From: SFLA01 sp964485815
GTDB lineage: Bacteria; Bacillota; Clostridia; Oscillospirales; CAG-382
Reading direction: 5' to 3'
DNA: 63,981 nucleotides
Assembly (NCBI GenBank): GCA_964485815.1
Contig: CAZAJX010000007.1
Coordinates: 1-63,981, forward strand
Shown: positions 6,708 through 16,243 of the stretch, piece after piece
Numbering within the stretch: the stretch's first letter is position 1
Layout: the number at the start of each line of letters is the position of its first letter
Position numbers and translations under genes: made by a program
The notes under the pieces: model-generated
Databases searched by the model: none
The model's input: only the letters and a program-made list of their open reading frames with translations
What the model was told of the DNA's origin: nothing

Positions 6708-9425
6708 TTACCAATCCCACCAAGGAATCTCTTCACTCTCGTCCGATTCGTCTTCAGACTCATCTTCAGACGGCTCTTCGTCCTCGGGATCGTTATATTT
6801 GAAATGTTCAAGACAGATTCGGTTGAAGGGAAGGCCGGTTCCGCTCGTGCCGAAATAATAAGGCTTTTCAACCTCTTCGCCGAGATCTTCGTCGAATTCC
6901 GTATAAGTTCCCGCCAGATTATTAAAGAAGGGGACAGAGGGATCTATGGGATATTCATAGTCTACGGGTACATCCAGATAAGTGTACTGCGCGTCAGTAA
7001 CCTTTACCTGCTTCAAGAAGATACGGGAAGGTACATAACGGAATCCCAATGTCATAACCGAATCGCAATCGCAGCCGGGAAGACATATCGCCTGAGTTTC
7101 CGTATCCCAATTAACCGCAACGTGAGTTGTGCACTCGATAGAAGGCAGGGTATCAAGGGTGAAATATCCTGTAGCAATACAGCTTGCGCCGCCGTTTATA
7201 ACGTGTCCGATATCATTTTCGCAAGCTTCCGTAACAAGCTGACCGGACATAGTGCAGTATTCGGCGGTGAAAACACTTCCGGGACGTTCAAACTCAAGAG
7301 TGTACTCTATGTCGTTTTCGTCCATATAAGCATAGATCTTTTCAAACGTATAATCCCAGAGCATTGCGGCGGGGTTATATTTATCTATGGTTATAGTCTT
7401 GTTGTTGTCGTATCCGTACCAGCAGCATGCAACGAAATCGGGAGTATATCCTGCGAAATAGTAATCACGCATAGACGTGGTAGTACCGGTCTTACCGCAT
7501 ATTTCAAGTCCTTTTACCTTGTTTTTCAAGGTGATTGCCGCGTAACCCGTACCACCGATCTCGTGGATGGTGCTCTTCAGCAAGCGGCCCATAATATACG
7601 CGGTGTCCTCGCTGTAAACTACCTTCTGGTTGGGTGTTTTTTCCAAAAGTATTTCATCATTTATATTAAGCACTTTTGTATATAAACGTGCTTCCGACCA
7701 TACGCCCTCGTTGGCAAGCGCGGAATATGCCTGTGTCATTTCCATTACGGTTACACCGTAAGTGAAACCGCCCAATGCCAAAGGTGCTTCCACTTTATCG
7801 GATTCTTCGATAGTGGTAAAGCCAAGGTCCTTCGTAAGATGTCTGTATACCTTTTCTATACCCAGCTGTGTCAGTGTGGAAACTGCGGTGGTGTTCTTGG
7901 AGGTCATTACCGCCCTCTTGAGGGAAACCAGACCTTCATATTTCATTTCTGCGTTGCTGGGCCAATATTTATCGTTTACGATCATTTGAGGAACATCATC
8001 TACCGCACTTCCGTAGGTGTAAAGTCCTTCTTCGATAGCCAACGTGTATACGGATAGAGGCTTGATAGATGAACCGGGCTGGCGCTTACTCATAGTAGCG
8101 CGGTTAAGACCGCGGGACTCCTTCTTTTCACCTCTGCCGCCTACCAGTGCCAACACATCGCCCGTATCGGGATCCATAATCACCATTGCGCCCTGGGATT
8201 TCACACCGCTTACCTTGGGCCAATACTGATCGTCTTCAAAAACTTCTTCCATCATGGATTGGATATTGGGATCCATACAGATATATATCTTCAATCCGCC
8301 GGAATAAATGAGGTTTGAAGCGGTACTGCGGTCATATCCGTACTCTTCGCCGAGATCGGCGATCAACTGCTCTATAACTGCATCGATATAGTAGTTGTGT
8401 ATCTTGGTAGTGGTGTCAACGCCGTCACCGGAATACAGCGTAAGGGGTGCGTCATAAGCCGCATCGTATTCTTCCTGAGTGATCTTTTCCTGCTTCAGCA
8501 TTTCTCTGAGTACGAGATTTCTTCGTTCCAGATTGTTCTTCGGGTTCAGAATAGGATCATAGAATATGGGAGATTTACCTATAGCGGCTATCGAAGCACA
8601 TTCAACCAGAGTCAGCTCATCAAGCTCCTTGTTGAAGTATGTTTCCGCCGCCGCACGAACACCGTTGGTGTTCTGGGACAGGTATATGGTGTTAAGATAC
8701 ATTTCAAGGATTTCATACTTAGAGTATTTTTCCTCTACGTCCAAAGCACGGAATATTTCCTGCACTTTTCTCTGTATCGTCGCTTCGTTTTCGCCCGAAA
8801 CGTTTTTGATCAGCTGTTGAGTAATGGTACTTCCGCCGCCGTAATTCGAGCTGGTAGGAATAAAGAAATTAAATACAGCGGAGAACGTACGCTTTGCGTC
8901 AACACCCTTGTGGTTCCAATATCTCTGGTCCTCGATAGAAACATACGCATCGATCAAGGTCTGGGGAATATCGCTGTAGTTTACCCACAAACGGTTTTCG
9001 CTTCCGTAAAGACGGTCGTCCTCCAGCTCGTGCTCGTTCCCTTCGTCATCAACCCAGATGATCTGTGTCGCCTGGTCTGAGGTGAACTTAAGGTTATCCA
9101 GACCGGAGTATTCCAGATCCACAAAGTTTCTTATATAGATCAGGAAAGCGCAGGCAACGGCAATTCCCGTAACCGCGCAAATGAGCATTGCGGTAAGCAC
9201 TATATTAAGTGCGTAAGAAAGCGCCTTGCTGATAACAAACCAAGCAACCCTGAAGGGATACCACTTGGCATTTTTGTTTATGCTGTCGAGAGTTTTTCTC
9301 TGACGCACAAAACGCTTTTTGCCTGCGGGCTTATCTGCCATCTGACGCAGAGTCTGCGTGTCGGAATCGCCGATAATTATGGTCTTATCGTTTTGTTCGT
9401 TAAGCTCTTTGTTGTTTTCGTTCAT
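6708..9425 (-). CDS. Class A penicillin-binding protein (PBP1A type)
   Basis: 905 residues from ATG 9425 (AAAGGTGA upstream); a GTG at 9434 overlapping the dnaE stop is the alternative. Basic cytoplasmic tail, one membrane span (about 65-98), GT51 glycosyltransferase (catalytic Glu165 in EDQRYWNHKG, then GGGSTITQQLIKN), and a transpeptidase with SSIK (452-455), SKN (509-511) and KTGT (645-648). The C-terminus is acidic and Ser-rich, ending in WWDW. It polymerises and cross-links peptidoglycan outside the membrane. Last gene of murB-whiA-dnaE-PBP, translationally coupled to dnaE. Confidence 0.95.
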   Translation of the reverse strand: MNENNKELNEQNDKTIIIGDSDTQTLRQMADKPAGKKRFVRQRKTLDSINKNAKWYPFRVAWFVISKALSYALNIVLTAMLICAVTGIAVACAFLIYIRNFVDLEYSGLDNLKFTSDQATQIIWVDDEGNEHELEDDRLYGSENRLWVNYSDIPQTLIDAYVSIEDQRYWNHKGVDAKRTFSAVFNFFIPTSSNYGGGSTITQQLIKNVSGENEATIQRKVQEIFRALDVEEKYSKYEILEMYLNTIYLSQNTNGVRAAAETYFNKELDELTLVECASIAAIGKSPIFYDPILNPKNNLERRNLVLREMLKQEKITQEEYDAAYDAPLTLYSGDGVDTTTKIHNYYIDAVIEQLIADLGEEYGYDRSTASNLIYSGGLKIYICMDPNIQSMMEEVFEDDQYWPKVSGVKSQGAMVIMDPDTGDVLALVGGRGEKKESRGLNRATMSKRQPGSSIKPLSVYTLAIEEGLYTYGSAVDDVPQMIVNDKYWPSNAEMKYEGLVSLKRAVMTSKNTTAVSTLTQLGIEKVYRHLTKDLGFTTIEESDKVEAPLALGGFTYGVTVMEMTQAYSALANEGVWSEARLYTKVLNINDEILLEKTPNQKVVYSEDTAYIMGRLLKSTIHEIGGTGYAAITLKNKVKGLEICGKTGTTTSMRDYYFAGYTPDFVACCWYGYDNNKTITIDKYNPAAMLWDYTFEKIYAYMDENDIEYTLEFERPGSVFTAEYCTMSGQLVTEACENDIGHVINGGASCIATGYFTLDTLPSIECTTHVAVNWDTETQAICLPGCDCDSVMTLGFRYVPSRIFLKQVKVTDAQYTYLDVPVDYEYPIDPSVPFFNNLAGTYTEFDEDLGEEVEKPYYFGTSGTGLPFNRICLEHFKYNDPEDEEPSEDESEDESDESEEIPWWDW

Positions 9426-9430
9426 TTGCT

Positions 9431-12400
9431 TCACCTTTTAATCTTTTTGGCAACGTTTCCGTTTCCAAGCAAACGCTCCAGCTCATCGAACAGCGCATCG
9501 GTTACGTTGCACTTTACTTCTTTAAGCTTTAGCAATTTTTTATCTTCTTCGTAATATAAGATCACGTTGCTTTCGCCGGGATATTTTTTCACGGTATTTA
9601 CGGCAAGATCAGCGTTTTTTTCGTTTTGTCCGTTTATACGAAGGTATAAATCGGGCAGAGCCTCCTGCTTTACTGCGATACTGCAGGTTCGAAGCAGGAG
9701 TTGTACGGTATCCGTACCGTCCTCTTCCTCAGCTTCACGGTATTCCGCATCTCCCGTAAAGATCAGCACGCTTCCTTCCTTTAAAAGAGCGCGGTGCTTT
9801 TCAAACACCTTGGGAAAAACGATCACCTCAAGGCTTCCGTCGGTATCTTCTACCTGCAAAAATGCCATTTCGGTGTTGTTTTTCGTGGTTTTTGTGCGCA
9901 TCTTCATAAGTATGGCAACCACGGTAACCGGCGTTTTGTTGGGAATTGCTCCTGTGGATAAGTCTTCCGCAAGCTTCGCAGTGCTTATGGAATTAAGCCT
10001 TTGCATAGTTCCGTGGTAAGCTTTAAGCGGATGACCGGAAAAATACATTCCGCACAGTTCTCTCTCAAAGGACAGCATCTCCGCATCGGAATATTCTTTT
10101 ATATTCGGCAATGTCAGGGAAATGCTTTCGTCTTTTTCGCCTTCTGCCTCGAATAATCCGATCTGACCGTAGCAATCGCGGTTTCTTATGGTTGAAAGCT
10201 GATTAAGCGCCGTATCCAGTGACGCTACGAGCCTGCTTCGGTAATGTCCGAACCAATCCAACGCTCCGCACTTTATCAGGCTTTCGAACATTCTTGAATT
10301 TCCGAACGGTTGTACTCTCTGAAGAAAATCCTCTGCGGTACAAAACGCTCCGCCCGCTTCACGCTCTGCAATCATTTGCTTTGCGAAACCGTTTCCTACG
10401 TTTTTGATAGCCGCCAGACCGTAACGTATATTTCCTTTTGAAATGGAAAATACCGCCGTACTTTCGTTAATATCGGGACGAATCACGGAAATTCCGTGAT
10501 TACGGCAATCCTCAATATATTTACTCATCGAACCGTCGCCCATCACCGAGTTAAGGAGTGCGCACATATATTCACCGTAGTAATGGCATTTCAGATATGC
10601 GGTACGGTATGCCACGACAGCATACGCCGCCGCATGGCTTTTGTTGAAGGCATATTTTGCAAATTCGTTCATTTCATCAAAGATTGCGCTGGCATCCTTC
10701 GATGAATAACCGTTTTTCTCTGCGCCTTCAATAAATATTTCCCGTTCTTTTTCCATTACGTCCGCTTTTTTCTTTGCCATTGCGCGGCGGATAATGTCTG
10801 CGTGTCCATAGGTGTATCCGGCAACGGCGCGGCATATTTGCATTACCTGCTCCTGATACAGTATGCATCCGTTGGTATCGTTAAGAATACCGTCAGGCAC
10901 GGGGAGGGAAGAGGATACTGTCCCTTCGGCACGGTTTTTAAGAAAACGGGGGATAGAATCCATAGGTCCGGGACGGTAAATGGAAATGCAGGTAATAATA
11001 TCGCTGAAGCATCTCGGCTTCATTTTGGTTATAAACTGCCGCATTCCCTCGCTTTCAAGCTGGAAAAGACCTATAGAATCTCCTCTTGAAAGCATATCAA
11101 AGGTTTCTTTGTCTGAAAAATCAATATTTTCTATGGAAAAATCGGGTTGTTTTTCCTGTATCAGCTTTTGCGCTCCATCGATAACGGATAAATATCTTAG
11201 CCCAAGGAAATCAATTTTTAAAAGTCCCAGATCTGCGATCACGTCCATCGTAAACTGGGTTACGGGAACCGAACCGTTTACCGCCACGGGAACGTAATCG
11301 GAAATGGGGTTTTCCGTTATAACCACTCCCGCCGCGTGGGTAGATGCGTTTCTCGGTCTGCCCTCAAGGGCGCGGGCACGGTCAAGCAATTTTTTAACGT
11401 TGGGCTCGTTCTCATATCTTTCCCGCAATTCCTTGCTTTTTTCCAATGCCTTGTCCACCGTTATATTGTACTCACGGGGGATAAGGGCGGCAACGCTGTC
11501 GGTATCGTTGTAGGACATACCTGTGGCACGTCCCACGTCCCGCACTGCGGCACGGCAGGCGAGAGTACCGAAGGTTACTATCTGGGCAACGTGGTCGGCT
11601 CCGTATTTTTCAGTAACGTAAGCGATCACCTCGCCTCGGCGTTCGTCGCAAAAATCAATGTCAAAATCAGGCATTGAAACGCGTTCGGGATTCAGAAAAC
11701 GTTCAAAAAGCAATCCGTTTGCAATGGGGTCCAGATCGGTAATATTCAGCAGATATGAAACAAGGCTTCCCACGGCACTTCCGCGCCCCGGTCCTACGGG
11801 AATACGCTTGGATTTCGCATAGTTTACAAAATCCCATACTATAAGATAGTATTCCACAAAGCCCATGCTTTCTATTACGCCAAGCTCATATTCTACTCTT
11901 TTTATATATTCATCTCCGCCGGGAATCTTGCCGTCGGCAATGCGTTTTTTATATCCTTTACGGCACAGAGCCCGTAAAAATTCCTTTGGTGTGCTTCCGT
12001 CTGCGGGACGGTACGACGGAAGCTGAGGTCTGTCAAATTCAATGGTAACGTTACATTCCTTCGCAATAAGATCGGTGTTTTCAACCGCTTCGGGAATATC
12101 CTTAAACAGATCCTCCATTTGCTCGGGGCTTTTCAGATAATACTCGTTGCTGGGGAGCTTTATCTGGCTTTCGCCTATTTTCGCACCCGTCTGTATCGCC
12201 ATAAGCAATTCTTGTATAGGGGCATCTTCTTTGGTAAGGTAATGTACGTCATTGGTGCATACCAAGGGGATAGACAACTGCCTTGAAATGGAAATGAGTC
12301 CGTTATTTACTTTCTCTTGGTCGGGTGCACCGTTTCTTTGCAATTCAAGATAAAATCCATCGCGGAAAATATCTTTAAAGGCTTCCGCATATTCTGCGGC

Positions 12401-12859
12401 GCGGGAATATGCGCCGTTTATAATATTTTTTGGAATAACTCCGCTTATGCAACCCGAAAGCGCTATTATGCCCTCCGAATATTTTCTCAAGGTTTCCATA
12501 TCCACTCTGGGCTTTTGGTAAAAACCTCTGGTAAACGCTTCGGAACAAAGACGCATAAGGTTTTTATAGCCTGCGTTATTTTTTGCCAGTAATACCAGAT
12601 GGCTGTAGTCAGCATCAATAGGGTATGTTCTGTCCTCCATCGTTCTGGGAGCGAGATACACTTCGCATCCGATAATGGGCTTTATTCCTTCTGCTATACA
12701 AGCACGGTAAAACAAAGCGGCACCGTACAAAACTCCGTGGTCCGTTATGGCAAGGGAAGTCATACCAAGTGCTTTTGCTTGCTTGGCAACACGGTTTATA
12801 CGGCATTCGCCGTCAAGAAGACTGTATTCGGTATGAAGATGAAGATGGGTAAATCCCAT
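9431..12859 (-). CDS. dnaE: DNA polymerase III alpha subunit, DnaE type
   Basis: 1142 residues. N-terminal PHP domain (HLHTEYSLLDG at 7-17), palm with GPGRGSAVGS (356-365) and the catalytic aspartates in PDFDIDF (397-403), fingers, then a helix-hairpin-helix region and a C-terminal OB fold (about 960-1060). There is no internal exonuclease, so this is DnaE rather than PolC. In Firmicutes DnaE extends primers before PolC takes over; some Clostridia rely on it more broadly. It starts 13 bases after whiA and overlaps the PBP gene start. Confidence 0.97.
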   Translation of the reverse strand: MGFTHLHLHTEYSLLDGECRINRVAKQAKALGMTSLAITDHGVLYGAALFYRACIAEGIKPIIGCEVYLAPRTMEDRTYPIDADYSHLVLLAKNNAGYKNLMRLCSEAFTRGFYQKPRVDMETLRKYSEGIIALSGCISGVIPKNIINGAYSRAAEYAEAFKDIFRDGFYLELQRNGAPDQEKVNNGLISISRQLSIPLVCTNDVHYLTKEDAPIQELLMAIQTGAKIGESQIKLPSNEYYLKSPEQMEDLFKDIPEAVENTDLIAKECNVTIEFDRPQLPSYRPADGSTPKEFLRALCRKGYKKRIADGKIPGGDEYIKRVEYELGVIESMGFVEYYLIVWDFVNYAKSKRIPVGPGRGSAVGSLVSYLLNITDLDPIANGLLFERFLNPERVSMPDFDIDFCDERRGEVIAYVTEKYGADHVAQIVTFGTLACRAAVRDVGRATGMSYNDTDSVAALIPREYNITVDKALEKSKELRERYENEPNVKKLLDRARALEGRPRNASTHAAGVVITENPISDYVPVAVNGSVPVTQFTMDVIADLGLLKIDFLGLRYLSVIDGAQKLIQEKQPDFSIENIDFSDKETFDMLSRGDSIGLFQLESEGMRQFITKMKPRCFSDIITCISIYRPGPMDSIPRFLKNRAEGTVSSSLPVPDGILNDTNGCILYQEQVMQICRAVAGYTYGHADIIRRAMAKKKADVMEKEREIFIEGAEKNGYSSKDASAIFDEMNEFAKYAFNKSHAAAYAVVAYRTAYLKCHYYGEYMCALLNSVMGDGSMSKYIEDCRNHGISVIRPDINESTAVFSISKGNIRYGLAAIKNVGNGFAKQMIAEREAGGAFCTAEDFLQRVQPFGNSRMFESLIKCGALDWFGHYRSRLVASLDTALNQLSTIRNRDCYGQIGLFEAEGEKDESISLTLPNIKEYSDAEMLSFERELCGMYFSGHPLKAYHGTMQRLNSISTAKLAEDLSTGAIPNKTPVTVVAILMKMRTKTTKNNTEMAFLQVEDTDGSLEVIVFPKVFEKHRALLKEGSVLIFTGDAEYREAEEEDGTDTVQLLLRTCSIAVKQEALPDLYLRINGQNEKNADLAVNTVKKYPGESNVILYYEEDKKLLKLKEVKCNVTDALFDELERLLGNGNVAKKIKR

Positions 12860-12872
12860 AATTCGCTTCCTT

Positions 12873-13547
12873 TCAGTCCTTCAGATTTTTCGCTTCGTTT
12901 ATAAGCTTGTTCAATCTGTGGTACAGACCCGATTTACTTATAGGTTTTGAATGTATCTGCCTTAACTGCTCCAGATTGTATTCGGGATATTCAAGTCTTA
13001 ATCTTGCGGTTTCCTGCACGGAAGGGGACATATGCGAAAGTCTGCCCTTCTTTTCAAGAAACTTTATTGCTTCCGCCGCTTCGGCAGATGCTTCCGCTGT
13101 GCGTGCCATGTTTGCTATTTCAGCGTTGTTAAGACGGTTAAGGTTGTTGCGGGTTTCCTTCATCAGCTTGGCTTCCATAAGCTCAAGGGTGAATTTACCC
13201 GCGCCGATAACGGTAAGAAAATCCTCGATTCTTTCGCTTTCCTTGTAGTATAGTATATACTCGTCGTTTCGCTTTAATGCCTTGGGTTCAAGATCCATCG
13301 AGCACAGCAAAGCGTATATATAATCCATATATTCGTTGGTAAAGGAAAGGGTAAGGTAATATCCCTTGTTGGGGTCTATTATATTTCCGCTGGAAATAAA
13401 CAGCCCGCGAAGCATTACTTTAAGATCCTTATCACATTTGGGCTCAAAAACCTTGTGCTCAAACCCGTGAACGAAAGCATCTGTACAGCAATCCTTTTTT
13501 TCCTTTATTACCGAAAGATAATCTTTAATATCCGATGAAAACGACAT
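12873..13547 (-). CDS. whiA: WhiA-family DNA-binding protein, short form
   Basis: 224 residues against about 310 for usual WhiA. The second half of the LAGLIDADG-like part is recognisable (GLFISSGNIIDPNKGYYL, then DFLTVIGAGKFTLELMEAKL, KETRNNLNRLNNAEIANMART), as is the C-terminal helix-turn-helix (SPSVQETARLRLEYPE ... PISKSGLYHRLNKL). The first half is reduced to about 40 residues. WhiA binds DNA and controls cell division or sporulation genes. The ATG overlaps the murB stop by one base (TAATG), so the two are coupled. The usual partners rapZ and yvcK are missing here. Confidence 0.9.
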   Translation of the reverse strand: MSFSSDIKDYLSVIKEKKDCCTDAFVHGFEHKVFEPKCDKDLKVMLRGLFISSGNIIDPNKGYYLTLSFTNEYMDYIYALLCSMDLEPKALKRNDEYILYYKESERIEDFLTVIGAGKFTLELMEAKLMKETRNNLNRLNNAEIANMARTAEASAEAAEAIKFLEKKGRLSHMSPSVQETARLRLEYPEYNLEQLRQIHSKPISKSGLYHRLNKLINEAKNLKD

Positions 13548-14407
13548 TATTTTATAATCCTTATTTCGGGCGTTAATTCAACGCCTGTGTTTTCGTAAAC
13601 TGTTTTTTGAATATGCTTAATAAGCGCCTCAATGTCATTTGCTGTGGCGTTTCCCGTGTTCACGATAAATCCCGCGTGCTTCTCCGAAACCTGCGCACCG
13701 CCTATGCTGAAGCCCTTCAGACCGCATTGTTCGATAAGTGCACCCGCAAAGTGTCCCTCGGGCCGCTTGAACGTGCTTCCGCAGGAGGGCATATCGAGGG
13801 GCTGTTTATCACTTCTTTTGGACATGTTCAGTTCGCACAGCCGCTTTATCTCTTCCTTGTCGCCTCTGGTAAGGTCAAAAGTAGCTTCCAGCACAAACAT
13901 ATTTTTATTCATAAACACACTGTGTCTGTATCCCAGATCCAGCTCATCTGCGGGAAGCACGGATAATTCTCCGTTAAGGTCAAGCACCTTTACCGTAGTG
14001 AGGCAATCTTTTATCTCGCCTCCGTATGCGCCTGCGTTCATAAACACACCGCCGCCTACCGTTCCGGGAATTCCGTATGCGAATTCCAGACCGGAGAGGG
14101 ACGCATCTGCCGCCGCTTTGGAAACCGCAGTCAGTTTTTCACCGCACAGCGCGGTAAGCCGCGTTCCGTCGATATTTATGCCTTTGAGCTTATAAGTGAA
14201 TATTACGGTTCCTTCGTAGCCCTCGTCGGGGAAAATGATATTCGAGCAATTTCCGACAATAATAAATCTGCTGTTTTTCACACTGCATTCCCACACAGCC
14301 TTGCACATATCCTCGACTGTATCGGGGAAGCAGGCGCGCTTTGCGATACCGCCCACACGCATAGTGGAATGATCCTTCAGAAGTAAATTCTCTACAATGT
14401 TCTGCAT
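13547..14407 (-). CDS. murB: UDP-N-acetylenolpyruvoylglucosamine reductase
   Basis: 286 residues from ATG 14407, which has GGAGG 8 bases upstream; an in-frame ATG at 14425 precedes the ribosome site and is unlikely. FAD-binding PCMH fold with the start DHSTMRVGGIA, GIPGTVGGGVFMNAGAYGG in the middle and SCGSTFKRPEGHFAGALIE near 215-235, where the serine is the usual proton donor. It reduces UDP-GlcNAc-enolpyruvate to UDP-MurNAc in the cytoplasm. First gene of murB-whiA-dnaE-PBP, with a sigma-A promoter at 14440-14468. Confidence 0.96.
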   Translation of the reverse strand: MQNIVENLLLKDHSTMRVGGIAKRACFPDTVEDMCKAVWECSVKNSRFIIVGNCSNIIFPDEGYEGTVIFTYKLKGINIDGTRLTALCGEKLTAVSKAAADASLSGLEFAYGIPGTVGGGVFMNAGAYGGEIKDCLTTVKVLDLNGELSVLPADELDLGYRHSVFMNKNMFVLEATFDLTRGDKEEIKRLCELNMSKRSDKQPLDMPSCGSTFKRPEGHFAGALIEQCGLKGFSIGGAQVSEKHAGFIVNTGNATANDIEALIKHIQKTVYENTGVELTPEIRIIK

Positions 14408-14439
14408 CTCAATTCCTCCGAACATTTATTTCCAAAATG

Positions 14440-14468
14440 ATTATACAATAAAATAGACTAAATTACAA
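14440..14468 (-). promoter_or_regulatory. Sigma-A promoter of the murB operon
   Basis: Minus strand TTGTAA (14463-14468), 17-bp spacer, TATAAT (14440-14445). Confidence 0.6.
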
Positions 14469-14498
14469 TAAAAATAAAGAAGTTTTTTTAAACAGTCC

Positions 14499-14528
14499 TT
14501 GACTGAATAGGTACAAATGTGTTAAAAT
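14499..14528 (+). promoter_or_regulatory. Sigma-A promoter of the surface-protein pair
   Basis: TTGACT (14499-14504), 18-bp spacer, TAAAAT (14523-14528), 45 bases before the first start codon. Confidence 0.6.
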
Positions 14529-14573
14529 TATAAAAAACAGCGGTATACCGCTGATATTAAAAGGAGAAATCTT

Positions 14574-15389
14574 ATGAAAAGAATGATTTCCGTTCTTGTC
14601 GTAGCAGTTATGCTTGTTATGGCAATTGCACCTTTTGCAGTTTCTGCAGAAGAAACCACCTTCCACGTTACTCATTTTAACGATTCCGGCGCAGAAGGCG
14701 CTTGCGTAGTATTTACCGAAGCTTATACCGGCGGAGCTTGGTGGGTACACGTAGCTTTCGCTCCCGTTGAAGGCGAAGAAAACACTTACGAGATCGTTGA
14801 GATGGTCAACGGCACCGGCGACGGATCTGCTGCTCCTCTCACAATTCCCGAAGGCGGCTTCGTATACGGTCTTAACACCGGTAACAACTGGGGCGATCTT
14901 ACCCAGGCTGCTCTTGACGCTGGCAACCTTGAATCCCAGTGGTGGTACGGTCTTTATCAGGAGAACCAGGAGTATTATATGACAAACTTCGTTAACTCCG
15001 CTACCTCCGCTATGATCGCAACCGTTGGCGGCTGGATGGTAGGCGACAAGCTTGTTATTTCCGGCATTGACCTTGAAGGTCTTACTCTTCCCACCTCCAC
15101 TCCCGACGCTAAGTGGTATGAAGACGGCTATGTTTGCACCGCTACTTACTCTGCAGCTACCGACGATTCTCAGCTTCCCGCAGAATCCGACCCTGTTGAT
15201 GAATCTGCTCCCGCAGACGAATCCAAGCCTGCTGATGAATCTGCACCCGCAGACACTTCTGCTCCCGCAGATACCTCCGCAGATTCCCCCGCAGAAGGCG
15301 GCAATACCGTTCTTTGGGTAGTACTCGGTGTTGTAGCTGCTATCGTTGTTGTTGCGGTAATCGTTATGGTTTCCAAAAAGAAGAAATAA
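14574..15389 (+). CDS. Signal-peptide surface protein with Ser-Ala-Pro-Asp stalk, paralogue 1
   Basis: 271 residues. Signal peptide (about 1-24), an extracellular domain rich in Trp, Gly and Thr (25-200), a low-complexity stalk built on DESAPADES/ADTSAPADTS units (about 202-242), one C-terminal membrane helix (VLWVVLGVVAAIVVVAVIVM) and a Lys tail: a type I membrane protein with its domain outside. Codons favour ATC, GGC and GCT as in groEL, which hints at high expression. The next gene has the same architecture. The extracellular domain is not recognised; ligand and role are unknown. Confidence 0.75.
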   Translation: MKRMISVLVVAVMLVMAIAPFAVSAEETTFHVTHFNDSGAEGACVVFTEAYTGGAWWVHVAFAPVEGEENTYEIVEMVNGTGDGSAAPLTIPEGGFVYGLNTGNNWGDLTQAALDAGNLESQWWYGLYQENQEYYMTNFVNSATSAMIATVGGWMVGDKLVISGIDLEGLTLPTSTPDAKWYEDGYVCTATYSAATDDSQLPAESDPVDESAPADESKPADESAPADTSAPADTSADSPAEGGNTVLWVVLGVVAAIVVVAVIVMVSKKKK

Positions 15390-15413
15390 AAATATTTTTA
15401 GGGATAAAATAAA

Positions 15414-16130
15414 ATGAAAAAAATTATAATTTTAATTTCCTGCCTTGCACTTGTATGCGCGCTGGCTGTGCTTCCCGTTTCCGCAGCCACCGATGGATTC
15501 GATTTTACTTCTACCGCAACTCAGGTTGTAGTTAACGGCTCTATCGCCGGCGAAGACGTGGTTATTATAACCGATAGCGCCAATATTTCCAACGCAAACC
15601 TTAAATGGGCAATCTCTGTTGTGCTTGACCTTACCGACGGCGGCATCGGCGTTTACAGTGTAGCTTTCGTTCACACCGGCGACGGTAACGATCCCGCTAT
15701 TACTCTCGAGGAAGGTCAGATCCTTCTCGGCGTTCACTCCGCATCCAGCGATCCCGCACAGATCGATCAGTATCAGAACGTAAACGGCAAAAATGCAGCA
15801 ATGGCTCTCGAGCAGGGTGATCTTGTTACCTTTACCGGCATCGACTTTGAAGCGGGCACCGTTTCCGAGGGCGCTACCATAATCGCAGGCGGCACTGTTG
15901 CAGAGGAGTCCGAACCTGCAGACGAATCCGCTCCTGCAGACGAATCCGCTCCCGCAGACGAATCTGTTCCTGCAGATGAATCTGCTCCCGCAGACACTTC
16001 TGCTCCCGCTGATTCTTCCGATACGAGCGAAGCTCCCGCAGGCGGAAACAACACCTGGATCTACGTAGCATGTGGCGTTGCCGCTGTTATCATTGTAGCA
16101 GTTGTTGTTGTAATGGTTAAAAAGAAGTAA
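15414..16130 (+). CDS. Signal-peptide surface protein with Ser-Ala-Pro-Asp stalk, paralogue 2
   Basis: 238 residues: signal peptide (1-23), extracellular domain (25-160) with cohesin-like short beta segments (VVLDLTDGGIGVYSVAF), stalk of six or more PADESA/ADTSA units (about 165-200), a C-terminal membrane helix and KKK. It starts 24 bases after paralogue 1 and likely shares its transcript. The extracellular domains differ more than the stalks and anchors. Codon use again looks optimised. The long open frames on the opposite strand are artefacts of the repeat codons. Possibly the N-terminal domain binds carbohydrate or another surface protein; this is speculation. Confidence 0.75.
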   Translation: MKKIIILISCLALVCALAVLPVSAATDGFDFTSTATQVVVNGSIAGEDVVIITDSANISNANLKWAISVVLDLTDGGIGVYSVAFVHTGDGNDPAITLEEGQILLGVHSASSDPAQIDQYQNVNGKNAAMALEQGDLVTFTGIDFEAGTVSEGATIIAGGTVAEESEPADESAPADESAPADESVPADESAPADTSAPADSSDTSEAPAGGNNTWIYVACGVAAVIIVAVVVVMVKKK

Positions 16131-16153
16131 AAAAACACCATAAATAAACAATT

Positions 16154-16190
16154 CACCCCAAAAAGCGTTTTCGCTTCTTGGGGTGATGTT
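16154..16190. terminator. Terminator after the surface-protein pair
   Basis: CACCCCAAAAAGCG (16154-16167) pairs with CGCTTCTTGGGGTG (16172-16185), then TTTTTTT. Related in sequence to the adjacent GGGGTCCCC repeat. Confidence 0.8.
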
Positions 16191-16194
16191 TTTT

Positions 16195-16230
16195 TGGGGT
16201 CCCCAAAAATCTGAAGGATTTTAGGGGTGA
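16195..16230. repeat. GGGGTCCCC hairpin repeat, copy 2
   Basis: GGGGTCCCCAAAAATC ... GGATTTTAGGGGTGA, directly after the terminator hairpin and 13 bases from the end of the minus-strand lipoprotein gene. Confidence 0.7.
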
Positions 16231-16243
16231 TATTTTTACGGTT

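Noticed and set aside
15432..16151. 239-residue minus-strand frame full of Cys, Gly and Arg repeats
   Set aside because: A mirror of the repeat codons of the plus-strand surface protein.
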